A DNA stretch of 64,000 nucleotides from Burkholderiales bacterium Ga0077543 (GTDB taxonomy: Bacteria > Pseudomonadota > Gammaproteobacteria > Burkholderiales > Burkholderiaceae_C), in the NCBI GenBank assembly GCA_001464055.1, contig LNET01000055.1, forward strand, positions 101,651 to 165,650, written 5' to 3'. The stretch's first letter is position 1; every line of letters starts with the position of its first letter. The notes below the pieces were generated by a model. It had not been told where the DNA came from. It did not search any database and saw nothing but the letters and a program-made list of their open reading frames with translations. This document shows positions 8,074 to 16,257 of this stretch, piece after piece. The position numbers and the translations under genes are program-made.

Positions 8074-8949
8074 TCAGAGAAAAGGCCGGCCCTGCAGAGC
8101 CTGAAGGAACACCGCGCAGGTGAGGCCGGCGTAGAGCGCACAGAAGGCGCCGACCGCAGGCAGGGCCCTGGCAGGTGCCAGCCACCGGGACAGCGCCCAG
8201 GCCGCCAGCGGAACCACGTGCATGGCGTGCAGGCCAAAGAAGTGCGCCACCCGCAGGTCGCCGCCGTCGCGCGACCAGCCCACGACCGCCAGGCCCTGGG
8301 CGTCGGTCGGGCTGCCGCCGACCCAGTGGCCGGTTTGCGAAGACACAAAGGCGCCGCTCAGCGTGCCCAGCAGCCAGCCCGCGATCAGCCCCAGCGCCAG
8401 GCCGCGCTGCATCACCGCACCGGCCGGGTAGCCGGGGGTGCGCGCCACCCACAACCCCAGCAGGCCGGCGCAGCCCGTCAGCAGAATGGCGCCCAGGCCC
8501 ATCAGGGCGTACATGAAACCGGAAAAAGGGTCGGCGATGTTGAAGTGCGAAGCCTCGACCCGCGCCGCACGCCAGGTGATGTAGGCCAGCTCGAACACCG
8601 CCGAGGCCACGGCCACGGCAGTCAGGCGAGCCAGGGCCGGGCGCCTGGCCGCGATCTCGGCCAGAGGCGCAGCGATGACCGCCAGCGTCAGCAAGTGCAG
8701 CCCCACCGAGACATGGAACTTCCAGGGCTTGATCCAGATGCTGATGCCCTGGAACGTGCGGGCATCGACCTGCGCCAGCAACAGCAGCGGAATCGAGGCC
8801 AGCAAGGCGGCCCAGCCCGTCCACCACAACAGGGGCAGGCGCAGCCGGGCCTGGGTCAGCCAGTCCGTCACATGCCAGACAGGGGGTTGAAACACGACAG
8901 CGGCGTGGGCGGCGGAGGCGCTGGATGCGCCGGGTGAGGCGTGATTCAT
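8074..8949 (-). CDS. Polytopic membrane protein, function unknown
   Basis: This 291-residue protein has about seven hydrophobic helices (for example LLWWTGWAALLASIPLLLLA and MYALMGLGAILLTGCAGLLG). ATG 8949 is chosen because the hydrophobic pattern begins there, although the frame is open further upstream. It starts 20 bp after the ABA4-like gene and probably forms an operon with it. Histidines and tryptophans near helix ends (KPWKFHVSVGLH, HFFGLHAMHVVP) could bind a metal or pigment, but this is speculative. I do not recognise a characterised family. Confidence 0.65.
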   Translation of the reverse strand: MNHASPGASSASAAHAAVVFQPPVWHVTDWLTQARLRLPLLWWTGWAALLASIPLLLLAQVDARTFQGISIWIKPWKFHVSVGLHLLTLAVIAAPLAEIAARRPALARLTAVAVASAVFELAYITWRAARVEASHFNIADPFSGFMYALMGLGAILLTGCAGLLGLWVARTPGYPAGAVMQRGLALGLIAGWLLGTLSGAFVSSQTGHWVGGSPTDAQGLAVVGWSRDGGDLRVAHFFGLHAMHVVPLAAWALSRWLAPARALPAVGAFCALYAGLTCAVFLQALQGRPFL

Positions 8950-8969
8950 GATCGGATGCAGCAGCCGGT

Positions 8970-9404
8970 TCAGCGCGGCCTGGCCAGCAAGAGGCGCAGC
9001 CCGAAGTGCAGACCCAGGCCGACCGGGCCGAGCAGGAAGGTCAGCAGCAGGCTGGGCAGTACAGCGGGCCTGGGCAGCCCCCGCGCCAGCGCATCGTCGA
9101 CGATCCAGCGGCCGATGAACAGGTCGAAAGCCAGGAAATGGATCCAGCCGGCCAGCAGCAGCCCCGGCGATCGAAACAGCGTTGCCACCTGCTCCAGCGT
9201 GCCGAAGCCGCCTCCAGGGGCGGTGTCCCCATACAGGATGAGCGCCACCGCGTAGGCCAGGCACAGCAGCAGGGGCAAGACCCGCCCCCCCGCCAGCAGC
9301 AGGCGCTGGCGCAGGCGGCCGCTGCTGAACAGGCCGGCCGCCAGCAGAAGCCACCCCAGCAGCGCAGCCGGATTGACGATGGAGAAGCCGTCGGACGGAG
9401 TCAT
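8970..9404 (-). CDS. ABA4-like membrane protein (DUF4281)
   Basis: This 144-residue integral membrane protein has four hydrophobic segments and the family hallmark FLAFDLFIGRWIVDDALARG. Plant members (ABA4) are needed for neoxanthin synthesis; bacterial ones have no settled function. The ATG at 9404 gives the usual N-terminus. It is the first gene of a two-gene unit with the membrane protein at 8074-8949. No carotenoid gene is seen nearby, so a pigment role here is only a family-based possibility. Confidence 0.78.
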   Translation of the reverse strand: MTPSDGFSIVNPAALLGWLLLAAGLFSSGRLRQRLLLAGGRVLPLLLCLAYAVALILYGDTAPGGGFGTLEQVATLFRSPGLLLAGWIHFLAFDLFIGRWIVDDALARGLPRPAVLPSLLLTFLLGPVGLGLHFGLRLLLARPR

Positions 9405-9572
9405 GGTCGTTGCGAAGTTGACGCTGTCAAGAAAACAACGTGACTCTAGACATCGATCTGGACATTGTCAAGATGCCGGAGCTTCGGCAAAGCCGGCCTG
9501 CACGGAAAGTCACAACCAAGGGTTTACCCGAGGTGGTAGGCTCTGTTCCACTCACAAAGCATCGAAGTCCAC

Positions 9573-9755
9573 GTGTTCCATCTGCTCAAGGTTCTGCAAT
9601 CCGTTCTGCCGCATGGCGGCTGCCAGCGCGACCAGGACGACGACTACCTGTCTCGCTCGACCGACGTCCACGATCTGGAACGCCGCCAACGCACCCTGGA
9701 CGAGCGGGGCCGCAACCCGTTGGGCGGCATCGCACTCGGGCTTTATGCCCGGTGA
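9573..9755 (+). CDS. Small DUF3563-family protein
   Basis: This is a 60-residue protein with the DUF3563 layout: a short hydrophobic start (MFHLLKVLQSVLP), then an acidic and arginine-rich core (DDDYLSRSTDVHDLERRQRTLDERG split by short spacers), ending in GLYAR. Such proteins are widespread and short in Burkholderiales, with no known function. The start codon is GTG. It precedes another small gene by 11 bp, so the two may be co-transcribed. Confidence 0.7.
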   Translation: MFHLLKVLQSVLPHGGCQRDQDDDYLSRSTDVHDLERRQRTLDERGRNPLGGIALGLYAR

Positions 9756-9766
9756 AAGGTCTCACC

Positions 9767-10000
9767 ATGCCGATTGCCCACACCCGCACAGACCTGGAAC
9801 TCCCGCCCTGGCCGGGCTTGCACAGCGGCCATTTCATGGTCAAGGCCCTGCATCTGCCCTTCGATCTGATGCGCAACCAGCACGCCCAGGCCATTCGCAG
9901 CGGGCTGATGGCGAATTCGATCCTGGAGTCGCGTGAATTCGAAAAGCGCGTCGACACGCTGGAACGCCTTTGTCTGGGGCCTTTCGCCCGAAGAGTCTGA
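9767..10000 (+). CDS. Small hypothetical protein
   Basis: This 77-residue frame starts at ATG 9767, 11 bp after the DUF3563 gene. It has balanced composition and two probable helices (HFMVKALHLPFDLMRNQHAQ and LESREFEKRVDTLERLCLG), unlike shadow frames around it. No family is recognised. The proximity to the DUF3563 gene suggests joint expression. Confidence 0.4.
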   Translation: MPIAHTRTDLELPPWPGLHSGHFMVKALHLPFDLMRNQHAQAIRSGLMANSILESREFEKRVDTLERLCLGPFARRV

Positions 10001-10399
10001 GTCTTCCAGTCGCGCCAGGACACACCTGAGTGCCTGCCTGCAAAGCACTTCGATGTTTTCAGGCGTTCCCATGTTCGCTGTCGCACGGATGACCCTCCGG
10101 TAGAAGCTGCGAACTGGACGCCCGGCTGGACAGCAAGGCCGTACGCCGCTTCGTGCGGCATGAGTCTGGGTCCCAAGCGCGTACCCGCTGCTCAACAAGC
10201 GCAGATCGCGTTTGCGTTCGCAGGCGGAGCACCTCTTCGCGGTCGTGAAGCGGCTGCGGGGCTTCACGAAGGTTCGCTGCCGCGGGATGGCGAAGAACTT
10301 TTTTTCGCGCCGTCTGCATCCGCGCCGGGTGCCGGGCCGTCACAGGGTGGCAGACAGCCGATTCCCGGCTGTCGCCCCAACCCCGGACGGAGAAGCACC
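10001..10399. other. Intergenic region holding an IS5 remnant
   Basis: Between the small gene ending at 10000 and the repeat-protein gene at 10400 the only recognisable element is the transposase fragment at 10167-10298. No promoter could be assigned with confidence. Confidence 0.5.
10167..10298 (+). pseudogene. IS5-family transposase C-terminal remnant
   Basis: The frame reads a stretch typical of the end of IS5-type DDE transposases: RLRSQAEHLFAVVKRLRGF followed by TKVRCRGMAKN, matching the family pattern R-x-E-H-x-F-x-V-x-K-R-x-x-G-x-x-K-x-R-Y-R-G-x-x-K-N. The last catalytic Glu of the DDE triad would be the E in AEH. Everything upstream and the usual ending are lost. It marks a past insertion just in front of the CsgG-like locus. 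Confidence 0.7.
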
Positions 10400-11293
10400 A
10401 TGACCCAAGCTCGCACGCTGCCCCTGACCCTGGCCCTGCTGCTGGCCGCCGTTGGCACAGCCCAGGCCCAAAGCCGCTCGGTCGACGCCAATAACATCAC
10501 CACCCGCAGCAATACGACCGGCAGCATCACGCAAAGTGCGGCGTCGGTCGGCCTGGGCAACGCCAACGCCGTGCGACAGGACATCGGCATCGGTGGCGTG
10601 GCAGGCAGCGTCGTTGCCGAGAACATCGTCGTCGACGGCAGCGTCCGAGGCAACGTGAACCAGACCACGGCCGGCGCCAGCCTGCAGACCCTGGCCATAG
10701 GCGCAGTCGACGGCACCGTTCAGGCTCGCAACGTGAACCTTCGGGGCACGCTGGTGGGCGACGTGAACCAGAACGTCCTGGGCGCGGCCGTGCAACGCCT
10801 GGGCATCGGCGCCGTCAAGGGCAATGTCCAGGCGCGCGACATCACGGCCACGGGTTTTGCCGGCGCCCTCATCACGCAGAGTGGTGCGGGAACCTCGCTC
10901 GCCGCCCAGCAGTTGCTGCTGATCGGCAGCGTCGCCGAATCCACGGGCCGCGACCTGCGCCTGGACGGAAGCGTCCTGGGCGCCATCAACCAGGTGTCGG
11001 CCAACGTTCAGAACGGCAACAACGACCAGAAGATCCTGGTGGGCAGTGTCAACGATTCGACCACCCGCGACGTGCGCACCGACGCCAACGTCGTCGGCCT
11101 CATCAGCCAGGTGGCTGCGAGCGGGTTCAGGGGCATCAACCGGCAGGTCGTCAACATCGGCAGCGTGAACAATGCCTCCGCGCGCGACGTCTCCACCACC
11201 GCCTTCGTCGGCGGACTGGTGCTGCAGGCTGGTGCGGCGGCGGGCAGCCGCAACGAGCAGCGCATCAACCTCGGCGGCGTCGAAGGCCGCTGA
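10400..11293 (+). CDS. Secreted repeat protein, candidate substrate of the CsgG-like lipoprotein
   Basis: This protein has 297 residues with a clear signal peptide (LPLTLALLLAAVGTAQAQ). The mature part is built almost wholly of about seven degenerate repeats of 36-45 residues. The common core is A-R-[DN]-[VIL]-x(5-6)-G-x-[VLA]-x-G-x-[VI]-x-Q, then a Gly/Ala/Ser/Asn-rich link and Q-x-[VIL]-x-I-G-[SAG]-V, for example GNVNQTTAGASLQTLAIGAV and GDVNQNVLGAAVQRLGIGAV. There are no cysteines. Regular Gln/Asn/Gly spacing of this sort is seen in curli-like fibre subunits and beta-solenoids. It is followed 16 bp later by a small secreted protein and then the CsgG-like lipoprotein. Secretion and repetition are visible; fibre formation is inferred. 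Confidence 0.7.
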   Translation: MTQARTLPLTLALLLAAVGTAQAQSRSVDANNITTRSNTTGSITQSAASVGLGNANAVRQDIGIGGVAGSVVAENIVVDGSVRGNVNQTTAGASLQTLAIGAVDGTVQARNVNLRGTLVGDVNQNVLGAAVQRLGIGAVKGNVQARDITATGFAGALITQSGAGTSLAAQQLLLIGSVAESTGRDLRLDGSVLGAINQVSANVQNGNNDQKILVGSVNDSTTRDVRTDANVVGLISQVAASGFRGINRQVVNIGSVNNASARDVSTTAFVGGLVLQAGAAAGSRNEQRINLGGVEGR

Positions 11294-11309
11294 AGCGCAG
11301 GAGAACCGC

Positions 11310-11645
11310 ATGAACACCGCCCCTTTCCGCCTGGCCGCGCTCTGCCTGCTGGGCGCCACCCTGACGCTGCCGGTGCATGCCGGCATTGCCGAAGCCGACG
11401 ACGAGACCAACGCACGCATCGCGCGCGCCAAGGTCCAGCGCGGCAACGTCAGGGCCATCAGCGTCAAGCCGGTCGACGCCAGCCAGCCCGCGGGCCGCGG
11501 CGGCGACCTGCTGGGCGACGGCTGCAGCATCGCCATCGGCAACGTGTTCGATGCCGGGCGGCCGGGCATCGGCACGTCGGCCCGTGCCCAGACCACGGTG
11601 GTGGTGCAGGGCGATGTGATCATGGCCAACAATCGCTGCAACTAG
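11310..11645 (+). CDS. Small secreted protein with C-terminal cysteine pair
   Basis: This 111-residue protein has a signal peptide (LAALCLLGATLTLPVHA). The mature part starts acidic (EADDETNARIARAK) and ends with GCSIAIGNVFDAGRPG and a terminal VIMANNRCN. Its only two mature cysteines frame this C-terminal block, so a disulfide is likely in the periplasm. It lies between the repeat protein and the CsgG-like lipoprotein gene and starts after a GGAGAA ribosome site. No family is recognised. By position it could be a minor subunit, adaptor or chaperone of the exported fibre. Confidence 0.6.
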   Translation: MNTAPFRLAALCLLGATLTLPVHAGIAEADDETNARIARAKVQRGNVRAISVKPVDASQPAGRGGDLLGDGCSIAIGNVFDAGRPGIGTSARAQTTVVVQGDVIMANNRCN

Positions 11646-11684
11646 TTCCCGCCCTGCAATGCGCCTTCCAGAGGAGTCGTCGTG

Positions 11685-13322
11685 ATGCTGCCGACCTGCC
11701 CCAGAAGCCTTCCCGGCCCGGCCCGCCGGGGTGTGATCGTGCTGACCGCGGCCCTGCTGGCCGGCTGCGCCAGCCTGGCACCGCCACCACGCGCGCAGGA
11801 CGTGGCGCAGGCGGCTAGCGGCCGCGTGTCGACCACGCCAGTGCGCAACGTCACCGACTTCACCGAAGGCCTGCGCTGCATGGACGAGACCTTCCTGCGC
11901 TACAACGTCTTCGACGTCAGCGTGATCATGGAAGACCTGGCCGATTCGACGAAGAAGGTCAGCGCCAACACGCGCGACATGATGGTTTCGGCGATTTCCG
12001 ACATGACCCGGCGCAGCCGCGCGGTGCAACTGAACACCTTCGGCCAGGACGCCAACAACGTGGTGGCCTTCCTGGCCAACGCCCGCCAGAGCGGACCCTT
12101 CGGCGCCGTGCCGCGCTTCAACATGCGCGGCTCCGTTTCGCAACTGGACGAGGGTGTGCTGCGGCGCCAGGGCGACCTGGGCCTGGCGCTGGAACCGCTG
12201 CTTTCTGCCGGTGTTTCGCGCAGCCGGCAGTTCAATGTGCTGGGCTTCGACGTCAGCATGGTCGACACCCGCAACCTGAACCTGCTGCCGGGCGTCTCGT
12301 CCAAGAACCTGGTGGTGATTGCACGTGAAGGCGATGCCGTGGATTCGCAGGCCACCATGCGCAAGATCGGGATCAACTTCAGCACCAGCTTCCAGCGCAC
12401 CGACGGCACGGCGCAGGCCTTGCGCAACATGGTCGAGATGTCGGCCATCGAAGTCTTTGGCCGGCTGCTGAAGCTGCCCTACTGGACCTGCCTGGGTGTG
12501 GGCCCGGACAACCCCGACGTCAAGCGCGAGATCGAGGACTGGTTCATCGGCATGGAGCGCGGCGGCGAACTCGTGCCCTACTTCCAGGAGCAACTGCGCA
12601 ACCGGGGCTTCTACGACGGCCCGGTCGACGGCCAGGTCTCGCCGGCATTGCGCCAGGCGATCGCCGCCTACCGCCGCGCCTCGGGCTTCGCCGAACTCGA
12701 CTTCGTCGACCTGCCCTTTTTCAGCGACTTCCTGCACCGGCCGTTCCCGCCGGCACCACCCACGCCTTTCGCCAGCGACACCGCGCCGGCTGCGCAGCCA
12801 GCCGCGGCCGCGGTGGCTGCCGCGCCCGCCCCTTCCCCTGCGCGCGCGCCCGGGCCGCGGCCCGCACGCGCTGCGCCGCCAGCGCCGCAGCCGGCGGCGT
12901 TGCCCGGACCAGCCAGGCTGAGCCTGCTGCCCACCCAGCCCAGTTTCGCTCCCGGGGAAGCCGTGCGATTCCAGGTCACCCCGGCGATGAACGGCTACCT
13001 CTACTGCTACCACCAGGACGCGGCCCAGGTGCTGCGCCGCATCTTCCCGAACCGCTTCACGCGCGACCCGCGGGTACTGGCTGGCCGGCCCCTGACCCTG
13101 CCCGGCACCGCCCCCATCACCGTGCGCGCCCAGGCCGGCAACACGCAGTCCGTGGCCTGCTTCACCACGCCCAACGAGATCTACACCAGCGTGCCCGCCG
13201 CCTTGCGCTGGGGAGACTTCGATGCGCTGAAGCTCAAGACCTTCGACGAGGTGGCGGCCATCTTCGGGCCCATCACCAAAGGAAGGCTCGATCGGGCCGA
13301 GTTCCGCATCGTGGTGCGTTGA
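11685..13322 (+). CDS. Outer-membrane lipoprotein: CsgG-like region, peptidoglycan-binding motif and DUF4384
   Basis: This is a lipoprotein of about 545 residues with lipobox LLAGC. Residues ~45-275 resemble CsgG/HfaB: MMVSAISDMTRRSRAVQL, then FNMRGSVSQLDEG, then FNVLGFDVSMVDTRN, and a closing helix MVEMSAIEVFGRLLKLPYW, in the same order as in curli secretion pores. Residues ~285-325 (YFQEQLRNRGFYDGPVDG) match a peptidoglycan-binding_1 repeat. A Pro/Ala-rich linker follows, then a DUF4384 domain (FAPGEAVRFQVTP, GYLYCYHQD, IFPNRF, LAGRPLTLPG). The start is ATG 11685, eight bases after GAGGAG. It closes the three-gene locus and probably forms the export channel for the repeat protein. The CsgG match is by pattern and needs structural confirmation. 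Confidence 0.75.
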   Translation: MLPTCPRSLPGPARRGVIVLTAALLAGCASLAPPPRAQDVAQAASGRVSTTPVRNVTDFTEGLRCMDETFLRYNVFDVSVIMEDLADSTKKVSANTRDMMVSAISDMTRRSRAVQLNTFGQDANNVVAFLANARQSGPFGAVPRFNMRGSVSQLDEGVLRRQGDLGLALEPLLSAGVSRSRQFNVLGFDVSMVDTRNLNLLPGVSSKNLVVIAREGDAVDSQATMRKIGINFSTSFQRTDGTAQALRNMVEMSAIEVFGRLLKLPYWTCLGVGPDNPDVKREIEDWFIGMERGGELVPYFQEQLRNRGFYDGPVDGQVSPALRQAIAAYRRASGFAELDFVDLPFFSDFLHRPFPPAPPTPFASDTAPAAQPAAAAVAAAPAPSPARAPGPRPARAAPPAPQPAALPGPARLSLLPTQPSFAPGEAVRFQVTPAMNGYLYCYHQDAAQVLRRIFPNRFTRDPRVLAGRPLTLPGTAPITVRAQAGNTQSVACFTTPNEIYTSVPAALRWGDFDALKLKTFDEVAAIFGPITKGRLDRAEFRIVVR

Positions 13323-13366
13323 GGACACGCGCACAAATCACAGGATGGTCAGCGAGCTGAATCTTT

Positions 13367-14677
13367 TCAGTGCTCGACGACGGCCTGGTTGAACAAGCTT
13401 TCGGCTTGCATGCGTGCAGCGGCCGGCACGCTTCCCGCCAAGGCCATCGCCACAGGGCTGGCGAGCATCGTGGCGAATGCAGCACGTACAGCCTCAGGTG
13501 TCACGGCCTGCAAACTGTCGATGTGATCGGCGATGTCGCGAGGGCGACCGAAGACGAACACGTCCTGAGCGGCCGCTTCCAGCCTTCGTGTCGGCTGCTC
13601 CAGCGCACGCAGTGCCCGCACCGCCAGCTGGTTGCGTGCACGTTGCAGGCCCACCGCGTCGGTGCCTGCGGCTTGCTGCCGCAGCAGCTGCGCAACTTCG
13701 GTCAGGTACTCGCTGGCCTGCTCGGGCGCGGTGGCAGCCTCGACGACGAACTGTCCCGTCAAGGGTCCGATGTCGGCCGAGCAGGCGGTGTAGTAGGCCA
13801 GGCCGCGACGCTCGCGGATCTGATCGAGCAGCGGCGAACTCATGCCCTCGCCCAGCAGCGCCGCAGCCACCGTCCACCGCAGGTGCGCGGGGTCGTGCAG
13901 CGGCGGAGCTGCAAAGCCCAGCACGCTGTGGCACTGCGAGCTGCCGGCCATGCGGCGCAGCTTCAGGCCCCCCAGCCAGGTCGGTTCCACCAGCGCCGGG
14001 GCTTCGCCAGCGGGCATGGCGCCGAAGTGGGTCTCGACCTGGCGCGTGAAAGCCTCAGGGTCGACGGGTCCGGCCACCGCCACCACGACCTGGTTGGCGA
14101 TGTACCGCTGGGTCACATAGGCCAGAAGGTCGGCCCGCGTGATGCGACGGAGGTTGGCGCGGTTGCCGATGACGGGCTGGCCAGCCGGATGCTGGCCATA
14201 GCAGGCCCGGTCGAAGAGACTGAAGGCCATGTGCGACGGGTCTTCGTCGAATTCGGTGAACTCGTGCAGGATCACCTGACGCTCACGTTCCAGCTCGGCC
14301 TCGGGAAACACACTGTTCAGGACGATGTCGGCCAGCTGGGCGACGAAGGCCGGCAGGTTCTCGGCCATGCCGTCGATGTGGAAGGCGGTGTGGTCCTTGT
14401 CGGTATGGGCGTTGACTTCGGCGCCCAGGAGCTCGGCGTCCAGGTTGATGCGTTGGCAGTCGCGCGTGTGCGTGCCCTTGAACGCCATGTGTTCGACGAC
14501 ATGGCTGATGCCGTTCAGGCGCCTGGATTCATGCAGGCTGCCAGCGCGGATGAAGACGCTCAGGTTGACCGACTGGCGCCAGGGCTGCTGGATGACCAGA
14601 GCGCGAACGCCGTTGGGCAGGGTGAAGAGGTGCGTATCGACGGGCGACGACCTGCGGTGCGGCAGCTTGGGTTGCAT
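13367..14677 (-). CDS. M16-family zinc metallopeptidase
   Basis: This 436-residue peptidase is of the insulinase/processing-peptidase type. The inverted zinc motif HVVEH is at 59-63 and the third zinc ligand is probably Glu139 in VILHEF, the usual ~76 residues later. The C-terminal half is the inactive-like M16 domain (REHRGLAYY-type block IRERRGLAYYTACSADIG). No signal peptide is evident, so it is probably cytoplasmic. ATG 14677 is preferred over an upstream GTG because homology starts there. It converges on the CsgG-like lipoprotein gene and has no functional link to it that I can see. Confidence 0.88.
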   Translation of the reverse strand: MQPKLPHRRSSPVDTHLFTLPNGVRALVIQQPWRQSVNLSVFIRAGSLHESRRLNGISHVVEHMAFKGTHTRDCQRINLDAELLGAEVNAHTDKDHTAFHIDGMAENLPAFVAQLADIVLNSVFPEAELERERQVILHEFTEFDEDPSHMAFSLFDRACYGQHPAGQPVIGNRANLRRITRADLLAYVTQRYIANQVVVAVAGPVDPEAFTRQVETHFGAMPAGEAPALVEPTWLGGLKLRRMAGSSQCHSVLGFAAPPLHDPAHLRWTVAAALLGEGMSSPLLDQIRERRGLAYYTACSADIGPLTGQFVVEAATAPEQASEYLTEVAQLLRQQAAGTDAVGLQRARNQLAVRALRALEQPTRRLEAAAQDVFVFGRPRDIADHIDSLQAVTPEAVRAAFATMLASPVAMALAGSVPAAARMQAESLFNQAVVEH

Positions 14678-15188
14678 GGCTCGAAGTGTCGCCGACTGCC
14701 GCCGGCCCGAGCGAACACTGCCCGGTGGGATTCGCACCTGCCGGGAAACGGGCCGGTACGCAGCGGGTCGTGCCGGTCGCCGCCAGCCCTCGAACTCACG
14801 GTCTCGGACATCTTGCAGTCGTTCGGGCTCGCACCGGGTGGCGCCACCTCAGGCCGCTTTCAGGGGTACTGCTGACTTTGCCAGCGATGCGGTGGCGGCA
14901 GGGGGCGCAGACCCTTCAACCTACGTCAAACCTCGTCACGGCCAGGTCGAACGACTGCTCATCCTTGGATCGACAGGTCACTGCCGACCCATCAACGACA
15001 TGCGTTGCCGGGAACTCGCGCCCCAAAAGCGGCCCGTGAAATCCGTACTGAGGCTCGCGAAGGTGGACCCTCGCATCCGCGCAACTGCAGAGCCGGCGAG
15101 CTGAAGATCTTCGCCGCCTTGTGGCCACGTCTAACCAACACGATGTGACGGGGCTCGTTAACGCTATTCGGCGCCGAATCACCGCGAC
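14678..15188. other. Intergenic region, nothing recognised
   Basis: About 510 bp lie upstream of the peptidase gene and downstream of the LysR gene. Open frames on both strands show no family features. A short GGTGCGAATCCCACC on the reverse strand recalls one arm of a structured RNA, but neither a complete tRNA nor a riboswitch can be built around it. Confidence 0.4.
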
Positions 15189-16139
15189 TCATCGCCTCGC
15201 TATCGATCGCGGCGCTGGATTCGGCGCAGTTGTAGCGCCAGGCAGTGCCCGGCCGATCCACTCGGCCCAGTAGTCGATGCAGGCGCGGATCTTTGGCAGG
15301 CGCTGGCGCGCACTCGCGGTTACGGCGTAAATCGGCACCGGCTCTTCATCAATCATTTCGGGCAGTACGCGAACCAGGCGCTGCTGCGCCACCAGCGGCT
15401 CCGCCACCAACGTAGCCAAGCGGCCGATGCCCAGCCCTTCCAGCACCATGTTGGCCGCCATGCCGGTATCGCTGCTGCGCCAGAAGCCCTCGATCGACAG
15501 CGTCAGCGGCTTGTCGTCCACGACGAAGCGCCACCGGTTTAGCTGCGTGGCTGCGCTGTTCGCGACCAGGCGATGCGCGTGCAGCTCGCCGGGGTGCATC
15601 GGCAGCCCGGCGATCGCGGCATACGACGGCGCAGCGTACAGACCGCGGCCAAGTGTCCCGATGCGTCGCGTCACCATCGTGTCGGCGAAGTCGTTGCCGC
15701 TTCGGATCGCGATGTCGATGCCATCGCGCGCCATGTCCACCAGGCGGTCGCTGACATCGAGTTCGATCCGCAGCTGCGGGTGGCGCTGGTTCAGCCTGGG
15801 CAGGCTCGGCAGCAGCAGGTACTGAGCGACCACCGTGCTCGCCGCCACGCGCACCAGACCGCTGGCTTCTTGCGCCTTGTGTGCGAAGTCGGCTTCCAAG
15901 CCCTCCAGCGTGATGGCGATGCGCTGGCAGTAGTCGAGGAAGGTTTCGCCTTCGGCCGTCAGCGCTAGGCCATGCGTCGAACGGTGAAGCAAACGTGCCC
16001 CGCAGGTCTTCTCCAGTCGCGACAGCGCGCGCGACACCTGGCTCACTGGCACATTGCGCTCGCGCGCCACCGCTGACAGTGTGCCGAGTGCCGCCACACG
16101 CGCAAACAACTTCAGTTCATCGAATGCCAGCCCATCCAT
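15189..16139 (-). CDS. LysR-family transcriptional regulator (CrgA-like)
   Basis: This 316-residue regulator has an N-terminal winged helix (FDELKLFARVAALGTLSAVA, then VPVSQVSRALSRLEKTCGARL) and a LysR effector domain (~95-295) with IELDVSDRLVDMARDGIDIA, as in the CrgA/DsdC-like group. ATG 16139 gives the standard start; the frame is open 57 bp further. It diverges from a small gene and the tautomerase at 16545, which it probably controls, because LysR genes usually regulate the divergent neighbour. The effector is unknown. Confidence 0.88.
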   Translation of the reverse strand: MDGLAFDELKLFARVAALGTLSAVARERNVPVSQVSRALSRLEKTCGARLLHRSTHGLALTAEGETFLDYCQRIAITLEGLEADFAHKAQEASGLVRVAASTVVAQYLLLPSLPRLNQRHPQLRIELDVSDRLVDMARDGIDIAIRSGNDFADTMVTRRIGTLGRGLYAAPSYAAIAGLPMHPGELHAHRLVANSAATQLNRWRFVVDDKPLTLSIEGFWRSSDTGMAANMVLEGLGIGRLATLVAEPLVAQQRLVRVLPEMIDEEPVPIYAVTASARQRLPKIRACIDYWAEWIGRALPGATTAPNPAPRSIARR

Positions 16140-16257
16140 GGCGGCATGGTACGCGGTGGGATCTTGCAGCGGGCGCAAAACGCTTTTGAGGAGCACGCTG
16201 TTTCGCGCTCGGTGGGTGCTGCCTAGAGTTCAGCCACCCGCCGACCCAGGAGAAACG

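Noticed and set aside
11265..13334. 689-codon reverse-strand open frame opposite the CsgG-like lipoprotein gene
   Set aside because: Arginine/glycine/histidine-rich text without domains; the forward strand has a lipobox, CsgG-like and DUF4384 blocks and good ribosome sites.
14690..14790. Reverse-strand GGTGCGAATCCCACC and neighbours as part of a tRNA or cobalamin riboswitch
   Set aside because: No acceptor or anticodon arms and none of the other conserved riboswitch boxes could be found.
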